In this document: one piece after another, positions 1 through 9,622 of the stretch | Layout: each line of letters opens with the position of its first letter | How positions within the stretch are numbered: the stretch's first letter is position 1 | Assembly: GCA_000151295.1 (NCBI GenBank) | Contig: GG745328.1 | Coordinates: forward strand, 1,053,585 to 1,117,584 | DNA: 64,000 nucleotides | DNA from: Allomyces macrogynus ATCC 38327 | Taxonomy: Eukaryota > Blastocladiomycota > Blastocladiomycetes > Blastocladiales > Blastocladiaceae | Direction: 5' to 3' | Notes under the pieces: generated by a model | Seen by the model: the letters and a program-made list of their open reading frames with translations, nothing else | Told to the model about the DNA's origin: nothing | Database searches by the model: none | Program-made: the position numbers and the translations under genes

Positions 1-299
1 TCCATGTCGACATCTTCGCGCTCGCGGCGCGCGAGTTCTTGTCGCACACGATGTTCCTCGCGGTCGATTTCGGCGAGCTTCATGACTTCAGCATAGGACC
101 GGCCGCCATTCGCGTCGTTGGAAGAGCCGGCGGTAAAGACGTCGGCGCGGTCGGGCGAGAGTGCGCGGTCGCGGCGGCGCGCGTGGTAGGCGGATTCGCG
201 GTCGGCGATCCGGCGTGAAGTCTGGGGATCGTCGACGCGCATCGGGTCGAGGTCTGCGCCCTCGGCCTCGAGCTCGGCGAGGAATTGCTTGGCCGACAT
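1..299 (-). CDS. SF3B1: Splicing factor 3B subunit 1 (SF3B1/Hsh155), N-terminal fragment
   Basis: Reads leftward from an ATG at 299 and runs open off the left window edge, so only about 99 residues are visible. SF3B1 is the HEAT-repeat scaffold of the U2 snRNP SF3b complex that grips the branch-point helix in the nucleus. The fragment carries the SF3B1 N-terminal signature: RRIADRESAYHARR, then RALSPDRADVF, then GRSYAEVMKLAEIDREEHRV and QELARREREDVDM, which parallels the IADRE-EY / ISPERLDPF / ARTYMDVMREQ / EIRQQLAEK order of the animal protein. The start codon lies close upstream of this conserved block, so the N-terminus is about 35 residues shorter than usual before IADRE. The HEAT repeats lie outside the window. 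Identification is by remembered family sequence. Confidence 0.85.
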   Translation of the reverse strand, partial: MSAKQFLAELEAEGADLDPMRVDDPQTSRRIADRESAYHARRRDRALSPDRADVFTAGSSNDANGGRSYAEVMKLAEIDREEHRVRQELARREREDVDM

Positions 300-969
300 G
301 GCGGCGGGCGGGATGGCGTAGGGTGCGGGTGCGGTTCGTGTGCGGGTGGTTGCAGCGCAGTTGGATCGACGTCGCCGTCGTGGTGGTGGTGGGCAGCAGC
401 GGGTGCTGTGGTTGTCGAGCGAATCGAAAGGGCGGTTGGTCAGTCTGATCTGCGTCATGTGTGCACGATGTTTCTGACGTTGAAGCACGTCACACGTGTG
501 AGAGACGTGATGCCAGACGCGCCTTTCCGTTCCTCTCCGCTCCGACGCTCCGACGACCTGACGCTGCGACGGGCACGAGGGCGAGCACGAGATCTTCGAT
601 TGCAACGGCGACAGGCAAGCGGTGAGCAAGGACGGCCATGGGAATCGTATTATGACAGGGAGCGGCGAACGCGCTGGAAAACAAAAAAAAGTAAGGGGCC
701 AGCACCAATAGTGGCGCGGACGGAACGGGAGCAGGGCGCAGGCGCAATGGAAGCAACGTCACCGAGCATCCACGACGACGACAACAACGACGACGACAGA
801 GGCAATGAGAGAGTGGGGTACTAGCAGTAGCGGTCGCAACGCCAGGTCCGTAGCGGCCCAGCGGCAAATCAACCAACGACAAATGGTTGAGACGAATCGA
901 CGAAACGAAAAAATGGGTTTTTCACAAAAGTCAAAGGACAGCGGTAGGCAAGCGTGGCAATGGCATGGC
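300..969. other. Intergenic region between SF3B1 and the cyclin gene
   Basis: Lies 5' of SF3B1 and 3' of the cyclin gene, so it should hold the SF3B1 promoter. It contains GTG/CGA-rich simple sequence near 376-395 and 771-800 but no open frame that looks like a conserved protein. Confidence 0.5.
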
Positions 970-2220
970 TCACAGACTCGGTGTCGCGCCAGTACCGTCA
1001 TGCGCAAGCCACCTCTGCTGGGCCGTGGCCGCGTCGACCGTCGGCCACCCCTCGATAGGCGCCAGCGTTGCAGCGTCGTTGAGCATGCGCATCAACACCA
1101 GCGCGCCTGCCGAGGCCAGGTCTGGGTGCTCGTTGGCGAGTTTCTGCACGTGCGCAGCCAACTCGGCGGGACCGACCCACAGTCGGTGCTGCAGCGCTTT
1201 GCAAAACACGCGCTCCATGACGAGAATTTCCGAAGCCGAGTAGACGCCGCAAATGGCCGCCAATGCTGCGGGCGACGTGGCCGATGCGCCTGCCGCAAAC
1301 GGACACGACTGCGGCGCGCTCGGTGGATTCGACGACGGATTGAGCGACGAATTGTCCGTGGCTGCCCTTGTCCTCGAGGCCGACGAGTCGGACGACCGCG
1401 CGACAGGGATAGCGACAGGATGCTGAGGTTCAGGTACGGCATTGACGACTAGTGACGGCGGCGCGCTCGTCGACAATGGTGGACGCGTCATCCCCGTCAC
1501 GGGTCCCGCTGGCGGGTCGTGACACACCTTGGCCGCCACGAGCAGGGCCGCGAGAAAGAGCCGGTGCGGCGTGTCTGGGCTGACGGCGCGTACGCGACCG
1601 TGCTTGGTCAGGACGGCGACGACACGGCGGAGCAGCACGTCGGCGACGAGGTAGGCCGGCAACGGCAGCGCCGTGATGCGCACGAGCCGCGTCATGAAGA
1701 GCAGTAGGTCCGGCAAGTTGCGACCGGCCGTGGCGGCAGCGGCAGGCGCGGCCGCGGTTCCCGGTGGCGCCGTTGTCGTGGCAGAAGGCGCGGACAGAGG
1801 CACGGCGCGGTTCGGGCTGGCAGCCGTGGCGGCCGTGGCAGTGGCGAACCGCTGTGCGCCACCTGGACCCTGCCACGAACTGGTGGCGCCGGTGGTGGCC
1901 GGTGCAGCAGTCGAAGCGGCAGCCGGGGCAGCGGCAGGGAACGATGGGCGGGTGGCCAGCGTCGGGCTCGGCGATGGCGTCGGGTAGGTGGCCATGGAGG
2001 GCGGCACGGCGACCCGCTGCTTGGTGGAGAGAACGTCAAGTGGGGCGAGCTTGGGCGCCGGCGTGGCAAACACCGAGCATAGCATCGTGGCAGTGTGCGC
2101 GATCCAACACCGGCGTACGCGCTCGAGCGGCGCGGCGGCGGCGGCGGCGTCGTCGTTGTCGGCGGGCATGGCGAGCTGTTGCTGCTGCTGTTGTTGTTGT
2201 TTTGCGAGCCGGGCTGCCAT
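970..2220 (-). CDS. PCL/Pho80-like cyclin
   Basis: Single-exon gene of 416 codons. The start is the ATG at 2220, in a good context (ACC ATG G); the frame is open upstream but has no earlier ATG. After a polyglutamine run (about residues 6-14) and a long Ala/Pro/Thr-rich linker, a cyclin fold begins with LPDLLLFMTRLVRITALPLP, then PHRLFLAALLVAAKVCHD, and ends with YSASEILVMERVFCKALQHR followed by LWVGPAELAAHV. The spacing (helix 1, the HR-LaaL-vA-K helix, the E-LE--F---L--RL helix) is that of fungal PCL/Pho80 cyclins, which bind Pho85-type kinases. A low-complexity insertion of about 80 residues separates the third and fourth helices, which is unusual. The partner kinase is not in the window. 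Family call is firm, the subfamily less so. Confidence 0.75.
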   Translation of the reverse strand: MAARLAKQQQQQQQQLAMPADNDDAAAAAAPLERVRRCWIAHTATMLCSVFATPAPKLAPLDVLSTKQRVAVPPSMATYPTPSPSPTLATRPSFPAAAPAAASTAAPATTGATSSWQGPGGAQRFATATAATAASPNRAVPLSAPSATTTAPPGTAAAPAAAATAGRNLPDLLLFMTRLVRITALPLPAYLVADVLLRRVVAVLTKHGRVRAVSPDTPHRLFLAALLVAAKVCHDPPAGPVTGMTRPPLSTSAPPSLVVNAVPEPQHPVAIPVARSSDSSASRTRAATDNSSLNPSSNPPSAPQSCPFAAGASATSPAALAAICGVYSASEILVMERVFCKALQHRLWVGPAELAAHVQKLANEHPDLASAGALVLMRMLNDAATLAPIEGWPTVDAATAQQRWLAHDGTGATPSL

Positions 2221-2892
2221 GGTCTGGTACTTGTCGTGGATGATGAGGAAGTGGAAGTGGTGGAGGAGAGGGGAGAGGGCCGCGCTGTCAACGGAAAGCA
2301 GCACCGCTGTGAAATGGTGTCGGGTCCGTCGTTCCGTCGAGCTGTCGTCAGTTTTAGCCCCCGCGCGCAGCACTTGACCCACCACGACCCCGGCCACCGC
2401 CGCACCGTCGCCGAAACACGCGCTGCGTGATGCGCAATCGAGCGCCGTGGCAGCGTTCTCGCTTTTGGATTAGGATCACAAGGTAATGCACCTGATGTCC
2501 CTCGCATTATCCCATGACACGCCCAAAATTGACCTTCTCCGCCTCGGTGCCTCATCCCTCATTCCTCGTCCCTGCTCCGAAAAAAGAAAACATAAATCAG
2601 GCGCGCATGCAAGCGCGGCATCTCTCCACATCCACGCGGCGTGCACGTTGCACACATCCGCCTGTCGTTCTGGTGTTGGGGCCGGCAAGGTTGAACGACA
2701 TCCGCGACGACAGCATCATGGGTGCAACGGACGGGGCAAAAGGGTGCGGGTGGGGGACGCGTCGCACGGACAGGTTGATCTGGCAGCGCGTCGAGAGCCT
2801 GGGTTCTGGACAGCATTGCCACGTCGTTGCTGAAACACACAATGAAACCACGGTCGAACAGACAAGCAATTCATTGAACCTGCTCACAATCA
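2221..2892. other. Intergenic region upstream of the cyclin gene
   Basis: Holds the cyclin 5' region and the end of the next leftward gene. I see no gene in it. Confidence 0.5.
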
Positions 2893-3694
2893 TCAGGGTA
2901 CCTGCTCCTCGCCCTCGCTGTCCTCGCCCATGCCCGACAGCGACGCGTCACCCTGCACTGACCGAGATGGCTCCTCTCGTCGCGTAGCGCCCACCTCTGT
3001 AACAGGAGCACTATCGACAGCGCCCGCTCTCCTGCTCTCCGCGTCGCCATCCGCGTCGGCCACAGCAGCCTCCCTTGCCTGCTCAGCCGCCGCAACAACC
3101 GCGTCAGCATCCATTCCGGCCTCCCCGAGCGCGGCACGCAACGCGTCGTTTTCGGCAATCGCGTCAGCGGCCAGCTGCTGCCACTCGCGCGCAATATCCT
3201 GCTCCTCAAAGAGCGCCATGTGCAATCGATCGCGCTCGTCAATGGTGACAGCGAGCTGCGATTTCAGAATGTCGGCCAGCGCATGCGCCTCGGCCAGCTC
3301 CTGCCGCAACGCGTCGACGGTCCGCGCCGAATCGGATTGGCTGCTGAATCCGGTGGAAAAGGACGGGCTCGGAGTTGCGGATGCGCGAGTCGCGGTGCGA
3401 GACTGAAGATGGGCAGAAAACGTTGTGAGTCAGCGTCGCTCTGGGAAATGCATGCCTCTTGCTCGTTGGCGGGGGAAAACGCACCTCACTCTGGCCCGTC
3501 TTCTCGGCAGCTTTAGCGGCCGCACCAAACGGCAGCTTTTGCTGGTAAAGTTGCGGCGCCTGTCCGGGCTTGATGGGACCCGTTGGTGGGGTGGTTGCGC
3601 GCATGCCCCGGCTTGCCCTCGGCGAGGTCACAGCATTCTCGTCGTTCAGGCCGGGTGCGTGCGGCGGGCGGGAATCAATCGGCCGGTACGACAT
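2893..3694 (-). CDS. Hypothetical protein with Ser/Pro-rich N-terminus and coiled coil
   Basis: Two exons, 3694-3485 and 3402-2893, joined in phase 0 across an 82-nt intron (donor GTGCGT, acceptor TTCAG, with a CTGAC-type branch site); 239 residues. The first 70 residues are basic and Pro/Ser/Thr-rich. The second exon encodes a heptad-patterned helix, beginning LRQELAEAHALADILKSQL and continuing through DRLHMALFEEQDIAREWQQL, followed by an acidic, Ala-rich tail ending EGEEQVP. This is the profile of a small coiled-coil scaffold, but I do not recognise a family. It is divergent from the IMPACT homologue with a 485-bp gap between starts. Either ATG choice in exon 1 is possible (a second Met lies at residue 31); the first is preferred. 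Confidence 0.6.
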
Positions 3695-4179
3695 GGCTTG
3701 CCTTGACTTGGTCAGAAATGGATGGCGGTCGCTGCTGGCTTGGCTCAGCACGCAATGGGCTCGAAAAGGACGCGAATTGGTGCGCCGCCAGGTGGAGAGT
3801 GTAGTGCGGCAAGTCGGGCGTGCTCGGAGCAGGTTGGTTGAGAGCTGAGATTGTCGACGTGACGCTGAGCGCAATGTCAAAGGCTGGAGACGGCAAAGAG
3901 TTGACGATGGTGATGCGGTGGGGCGGTGGGTGCGGTGAGGCAGCACTGCGTGATGTTCCTGCCATAGCCATCGAATGGAATGTTACTGCACTCTCTTTTC
4001 CAAGCAGCACCCATCAGAGATACTTGCTAGACCGCGCCCAAGTTGCTCAATTTATTTGCACGGCTCGAGTTTTGTCTGGCGCAAGACCCGCTCATTCGAG
4101 CCCAGTGGCAGGAGTACCAAGGGCCACAACGAAAATAGACTCCATTTTGTCCTCTGCACACCACCAAGAATAATTGACC
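3695..4179. other. Divergent intergenic region
   Basis: Shared 5' region of the leftward coiled-coil gene and the rightward IMPACT gene. No gene or clear motif seen. Confidence 0.5.
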
Positions 4180-5334
4180 ATGGACGACGACCTCGGCCTC
4201 GACAGCCCGCTCCTGTCGGGCGACGCCCGCGACGAAATCGAAGCGCTAGCTGCCATTTACGCGCCGCACTTTGTTCGCGCACCTCACGCAACCGCCAGCT
4301 CCGACCTGGCCTACCTGATCACCGTGCCCATGCCCGACTCGTGGCCCGCGCATCTGCACCCGCGCCTACGTCTGACGTTCCCGGGCGCGTACCCGCTCCA
4401 CGCGCCCGTCGCTGTCCATTTTGACGCGTGTCCGCTTTGGTCCGGCGACATGCGCTCGCACGCGACCAGCGAGCTGGCAACGATGTGGGCTGCGACGAAT
4501 GGCGGGTGTGCGGCGCTGGACGAGGGAGGGATCGTGTTTGCGCGCGCGGGAAAGGGGAGTGCTGGGTTGCATCCGAACTGTCATCACGGGATTGTGTTGT
4601 TTGATTGGATTGAGTGGCTGCGCGAGTATGTTGCCAGCGAGCTCGGGCCCATGGTTGACGCGATGCTGGCCGCACAGCAAAATTCGGCAGCGAGTGACGA
4701 TGTTGCTTCTGCGGCCAAGGCCGAAGCCATGGCGCGTGTCGTTGAAAAGGTGGCCGAAACTGGGAGGCCCGACTTGCCCGACCTGACCGTCGCGCCAACG
4801 CCCACCATTGGCCGGCTCTACTCGCATTCTGACCCCATCATCGGTTCGTACCAGACCTCCTCCACCCTGTCCACCTTGTCTCTCATCAAGCTGACGGCCC
4901 ACTCTCTCACTTTACCAGACCGCAAATCTGTTTTCCTTGCGCACTCGGCCTACATTTCGTCCCCCACCGACCCGGCTGCGCTTACAGCTTATCTAACCTC
5001 GCACCGGCGCATTGCGCGCGCAACGCACAACATCACCGCCTACCGGCTCGAGATGCCCAACGGAATCATGCACCAGGACTGCGACGACGATGGCGAAGAC
5101 GCCGCGGGCAAGCGTTTGTTACACCTGCTGCAACTCGTCGGCGCGCGCAACGTGTGGGTTTGCGTGACGCGGTGGTACGGCGGGATCCAGCTGGGGCCCG
5201 ACCGATTCGCGCACATCAATAACGCGGCACGCGCGGCGCTGGTGTCAATGGGAGTCGTGGAGGGCGCCGAGACGAGCCAGGAGGCGAGGAGGAAGGCGGC
5301 GGCAGCGGCAGCGGCGGGTGGCGGTCGTAGGTGA
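4180..5334 (+). CDS. YIH1: IMPACT/Yih1 homologue (RWD plus UPF0029 domains)
   Basis: Single exon, 384 residues, starting at the ATG at 4180. In this family an N-terminal RWD domain binds Gcn1 and so restrains activation of the eIF2-alpha kinase Gcn2 in the cytosol. Residues about 15-130 look like RWD: DEIEALAAIYAPHF, then LRLTFPGAYPLHAPVAVHF. After a helical linker, residues about 225-365 form the IMPACT/UPF0029 domain: KSVFLAHSAYISSPTDPAAL, then TAYRLEMPNG, DCDDDGEDAAGKRLLHLLQL, VWVCVTRWYGGIQLGPDRF and HINNAARAAL. The DGE-AG-R-L and RWYGG-LGP-RF motifs are diagnostic. Length is somewhat above the yeast protein (258), owing to the linker and an Ala-rich C-terminal tail. No intron was needed. 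Confidence 0.9.
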   Translation: MDDDLGLDSPLLSGDARDEIEALAAIYAPHFVRAPHATASSDLAYLITVPMPDSWPAHLHPRLRLTFPGAYPLHAPVAVHFDACPLWSGDMRSHATSELATMWAATNGGCAALDEGGIVFARAGKGSAGLHPNCHHGIVLFDWIEWLREYVASELGPMVDAMLAAQQNSAASDDVASAAKAEAMARVVEKVAETGRPDLPDLTVAPTPTIGRLYSHSDPIIGSYQTSSTLSTLSLIKLTAHSLTLPDRKSVFLAHSAYISSPTDPAALTAYLTSHRRIARATHNITAYRLEMPNGIMHQDCDDDGEDAAGKRLLHLLQLVGARNVWVCVTRWYGGIQLGPDRFAHINNAARAALVSMGVVEGAETSQEARRKAAAAAAAGGGRR

Positions 5335-5706
5335 AGGAATCGTTCGTTTGTTGGATATTGCTGTGTGTGGGTGGAATAGGATAAGCATGCATGTTCACTC
5401 CATACTTTCCTGATGGATAGAGCGGGGCATAACTCTGCCATTGCCCTCAACTCTGGCACAACAACACATCTCCCCCATGTTGACGAAAGCGGAATGACGC
5501 TCCAAGCCAAGTCCTCTGAGCCAGGTTGCGAGTGGGTTGATCGGTATGGCGGCGCCAGGGTTGGTGGCCTCTGCGTCCATGACCATGGCCGGAGCTAGTG
5601 CGGGTGGTGCGGTGAGTTCCAAGTATGACCGCATGTCGTCGCTGCCTCGGCTAGAACTGGGGCGGATCAAGCTCCAATGAGGGGACGGCATTGTTGCTCA
5701 GCTTTA

Positions 5707-5768
5707 CAAGTTGGCGGACAGGTCGGAGATGATGGTTGACAAGTTGGCGGACAGGTCGGAGATGATGG
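5707..5768. repeat. Tandem repeat, 2 copies, period 33 bp
   Basis: A 29-bp block beginning CAAGTTGGCGGACAGGTCGG occurs at 5707-5735 and again at 5740-5768 with a 4-bp spacer. Confidence 0.85.
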
Positions 5769-5800
5769 AGAGAGTGAGTGAGAGAGGGAGCCGAAGGGAG

Positions 5801-5857
5801 GCACCACTACGACAGGAAGGCACCACTACGACAGGAAGGCACCACTACGACAGGAAG
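5801..5857. repeat. Tandem repeat, 3 perfect copies of 19 bp
   Basis: The unit GCACCACTACGACAGGAAG is repeated perfectly at 5801, 5820 and 5839. Confidence 0.9.
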
Positions 5858-6227
5858 GCAGGCACTAGAAATCAACAAGCCAGGTCTTCTTGCGACGTCC
5901 ATCGTCCCTCCGGCTTGGGCACGATCACCGCGCAGAGCGCCTGGCCCAAGCCATGTTTCCGCGTCTCGGGGCGCCGTGGGTATCAAAGTCGCGCTGGCAG
6001 CTGTGGAGCGCAAGTTTGCCCTGCTCCGCGTTCGCCGTTCGCCGGCCATGGCCGCCCAAGGCCCACACAGAACCCCACCGGAGAACCGCGCCGCGCCGGC
6101 CTTTTCTCTCCCCTAACTACCGCCCAAACAAGTCTCTCTCCAATTGTGACGACAGACCTTGCCCCATCGCCTGTGTCGCCCCTTGAGCCCCGCACACCCG
6201 GCCCTCATTCTCTCGACGTTGGCGACC

Positions 6228-6656
6228 ATGGCTCCATTTACGGCCCTGCTTCCCGCTTTTCTCGCCATCGTGCTCGCCATACTTGTGGCCACGGCACATC
6301 TGGCACGTGCGTCACCCGTCTCCAACGGCCGCGACGTGGTTGACGGGAATGGCATTGGCGACACCGATTATGATCCGTCCTGGTGCTGGTGCGCATCCAT
6401 TCTTGGTCGCTTTGATCGGGTCGAATGAATCAACACCTGTCGGCTGCGAATGCTGAGTTTTTGGCTCGATGTCGATGTCGATGTCGATGAATGTTTGTTC
6501 AGGCGCTCGTTCGACCACCAAAAGCATTGCACCAAGTGCTACCAAAAGGCGAGCGGGCGCACCTGGTGCATGCGAGAGCCATGCATGATGAAGGGCAACC
6601 GGCGTTACTGTCCCGAGTGTCCTTCCGGCGCGATCAGCAACAAGTTTTGCCGTTAG
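6228..6656 (+). CDS. Small secreted cysteine-rich protein
   Basis: Two exons, 6228-6388 and 6503-6656, in phase 2 across a 114-nt intron (donor GTGCGC, acceptor TTGTTCAG); 104 residues. The N-terminus is a clear signal peptide: MAPFTALLPAFLAIVLAILV then ATAHLARASP, with cleavage expected near residue 28. The mature part is about 75 residues with eight cysteines, one just before the splice junction and seven in exon 2 (spacing C-x2-C-x9-C-x4-C-x8-C-x2-C-x9-C), basic and without further hydrophobic stretches. This is what extracellular disulphide-bonded effectors, toxins or wall proteins look like, but no family is recognised and no function is claimed. A GATGTC hexamer repeat lies in the intron (about 6467-6489). 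An alternative donor 6 nt upstream would keep the frame. Confidence 0.65.
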
Positions 6657-7495
6657 GTCGGTGCTCTGTCGTGGTTCGTGGTGGATTCTGGTTCGTGGTG
6701 GATTCCGTTTGCCAGCCGTGTTGTATGGAATGGAATACATGACGGGTCGTTTGTCCATTGTTCCCATCTTCACGTCAGGCCGCGAGCGACTGCGGATTAG
6801 GAGCGGACACTTCATGGGCGTGCTGAACTTGCCTCCACAATCGCGCCAAAGATGTGTCGATGCATCTGCTGTGACGTGAGGGTGAGGATGCGGGAAAGCA
6901 GTTTCGCACAGCACAAACAGGATTTGATTTGCTCCAACACAAGAAAAGATATCCTCCTTGAGCAAGGGCACGCCTCGCGCTGCCAATGCATGTTGTTTTG
7001 ACATTTGACATCCTCTCTTCTTCGAGTTGGTCAACTTTTGCACAGCGACAATCTATCCTCGACGCGCAGCGCGAGCACACAGAATGGGCTGTCCAGACGT
7101 CGTTGTGTTGCTGTGAGCCTGGGTGGTTGGGAGAAATTGGCTTGCCACGTTTGGGTCGGCCTCCCTGTTCCGTCGAGGCGTGGCCGCGTCGGCAACTCGT
7201 CACTTCAGCGTCGCTCCACTTCTGTCCTCGCCACACCCGCACGCACCAGCACCAGAGCTGGCCGAACCTCGAGCACTTTGGAAATGATCAGGAACAGAAT
7301 CACACCCTGCTGCAGACTGTCGAGGCCAAGTCGAGCCCGAGTCTTCAGCATGTCACTCAAGATGCGCGCTGGACCAGCAATAAATACTTGGCCAGTCTTG
7401 CCCTCGTTTCCAAGAGCATCAAACTCGACATCAAGTACCGTACTCAGAACACGAGCGCTCCTCGCTTGCACGCTCGCGCCCCATTCGCCGTCATC
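6657..7495. other. Intergenic region upstream of the E2-F-box-TerD gene
   Basis: Presumed promoter and 5' leader of the fusion gene. The frame of its first exon stays open upstream of 7496, but the ATG at 7496 is the first that opens onto the recognisable domain. Confidence 0.5.
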
Positions 7496-9587
7496 ATGGC
7501 TACTCTCTCCGCCTCGACCTGCACGGACGTGCCCTTGCAGCCGAGCCCCAAGTCGACGCTGCGCGGCCAGACGCCCGCCGTTCGCCGGCTCATGTGGGAC
7601 TGGAAGGAGTTGCGGGCCGACCCGCTCGATCACGTCGTGGCCGCGCCGCTCGAGGACAACATGCTCGAGTGGCACGTGAACCTGATTGGTCCCGCCGAAC
7701 TCAGCAAGATGTGCCCAGAAGTCGAAATGGCCCAGTCCGTTTGGCACATGGTGATCCGGTTCTCCGATTTCTACCCGGCGCGCCCACCGTCGGTTGTGCT
7801 GTGCACGTCGATCCCGGGCCACCTCAACGTGCTCGGCGCTCGCCCGCGCGACGGGCTGTTCCCGGTTTGCATGGACATGCTCGAGACGGGTACGTCGAGA
7901 TGCTTTGCTCCTCTCTGGCGGATGTGCCGTCTCATTGGTGCCGTCTCATTGGTGCCGTCTCATTGGTGCCGTGAAGCTGACGCGGTCCCTCTTCCCGACC
8001 GCTCACAGGCAACCTCAAGCAAACGTCGACGCACCAGTACACGGGCTGGAGCTCGGCCTACACGGTGCGCTCGATTCTCATGCAGCTGCAGGCGCTGCTC
8101 TGGCACCGGGACATGTACAAGCGCGCAACGTACAAGCAGCTCGGCGCGGCCGTGGAAAAGACGCGCCAGTTTCGGTGCGACTCGTGCGGGCATGCCCGCA
8201 AGACGCCCTTCCCGCCGCTGCCTTTGAAGAAGATGCCGCCCAAGTCCGAGGAACAGGAAGCGGCGACGACGCGAGCTGTCATGCTTGACATGCCGCGGCA
8301 CGTTTTCGACCAGCTCGGCCACCTGCGCAGGATATTGCGCGAAAACGACGCGGCGTTTCGGCAGCCCAAGTCCGTGGCCAAGCTCGACGTGGCGTGGGCG
8401 GCGGCGGTCGCAAAGCAGGACAAGGTGCCCGCTGTGCAGCAGCACCCGCTTGTCGCGCAGGCCAAGCAGCGGGTAGAGGAGACCAAAGCGGCCGTGATGA
8501 GCCACGGCCAAGGCACGCTGAAGCCCTCCGCCCCAGCCTCGCGCGACGCTGGTGCTCTCGGCGGGCTCCCGATCGAGCTGCTGCTGCAGGTTCTCGGCCA
8601 CGCGACACTGTCCATGAACGATATTTTCCGCGCTGCCGGCACGTGCCGGTACTTGCACTGGGCGTGCCAAGCTGCCGACGTTTGGCGTGGCCTCGTGCGC
8701 AAGCAGTCGGGGCTCGCTGGGCTCGCGCGCGGTTGGCGGTACCTCTACATGGCCGAGCACAACCAAGCGGTGCGCGACCTGCGGTGCTGGTACACGCGCG
8801 TGTCGTTTGCCGACGACGTGCTGGGTCTGCCCGTCGAGATCACCGTCAACCCGCGCACCAAGCAGGTCGATTACGCGATGCCGACCATGGCGTTCCTGTC
8901 GCGTACGGCCTACTACAACTTGCATGTGCGCGTCACGCCCGGCGATAAGCGCACCTTCACGCACTGGCTCCCGCTTTACTTGAGCGAGGCGCACTTTGAC
9001 CGCGCGCTCGCCGATGTGCAGCGGTTTGTTGCTGCACTCGCCCAGCCGGGCACGGCGAGCCCCGTGTTTGACCCGAGCACGATCAACGTCGTGTTCCCCA
9101 AGCTACTCAACACGTGCGCCGTGCTCTTGGCCGACCGCAGCCTGCACGCGTCCGACACGGCGATTGAGCTCTACACGCAGCTGCACCGCGTGTGGGTCGC
9201 GTGCCTGCACCGGCACCCAGCGCAGCAGGCGAATGTCGAGCACCGGCTCGCGCGGTTCATGAGCGGCGAGGTGCACCGCACCAAGACCGCGGTCCCGTCG
9301 CTCGGCGACTTGCTCGCGCTGCTCTCGGTGAGCGAGCAGTACGGGTGGGCGCAGCTCGCACAGCCCTTGCTCGAAGAAGTCATGCACCGCAGCGTGCTGT
9401 GGATCGGCAAGTCGAACCCGGCGCTGATCAAGAAGTGGCAAGACGACGACCGTGTCGCGCAGGCACCCGACCGCGAGCTGCTGGCAGCCGCGTTTGAGGC
9501 CACGGCCGTGTCGCGGCGGCTGGTTGCGTTCCACGTGCTGTTCCTCGACGAGCACCGCGGGCGACAACAGGCGGGTGCCACGAGTCA

Positions 9588-9622
<35 letters not shown>

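Larger units (their letters stand above)
5335..6227. other. Intergenic region with two small tandem repeats
   Basis: No convincing gene. A 98-codon leftward frame (5691-5395) starts with ATG but matches nothing I know and is likely chance. Two short tandem repeats listed separately lie here. Confidence 0.5.

Noticed and set aside
5395..5691. 98-codon leftward frame starting with ATG
   Set aside because: No family similarity and no splice partners; kept as intergenic.
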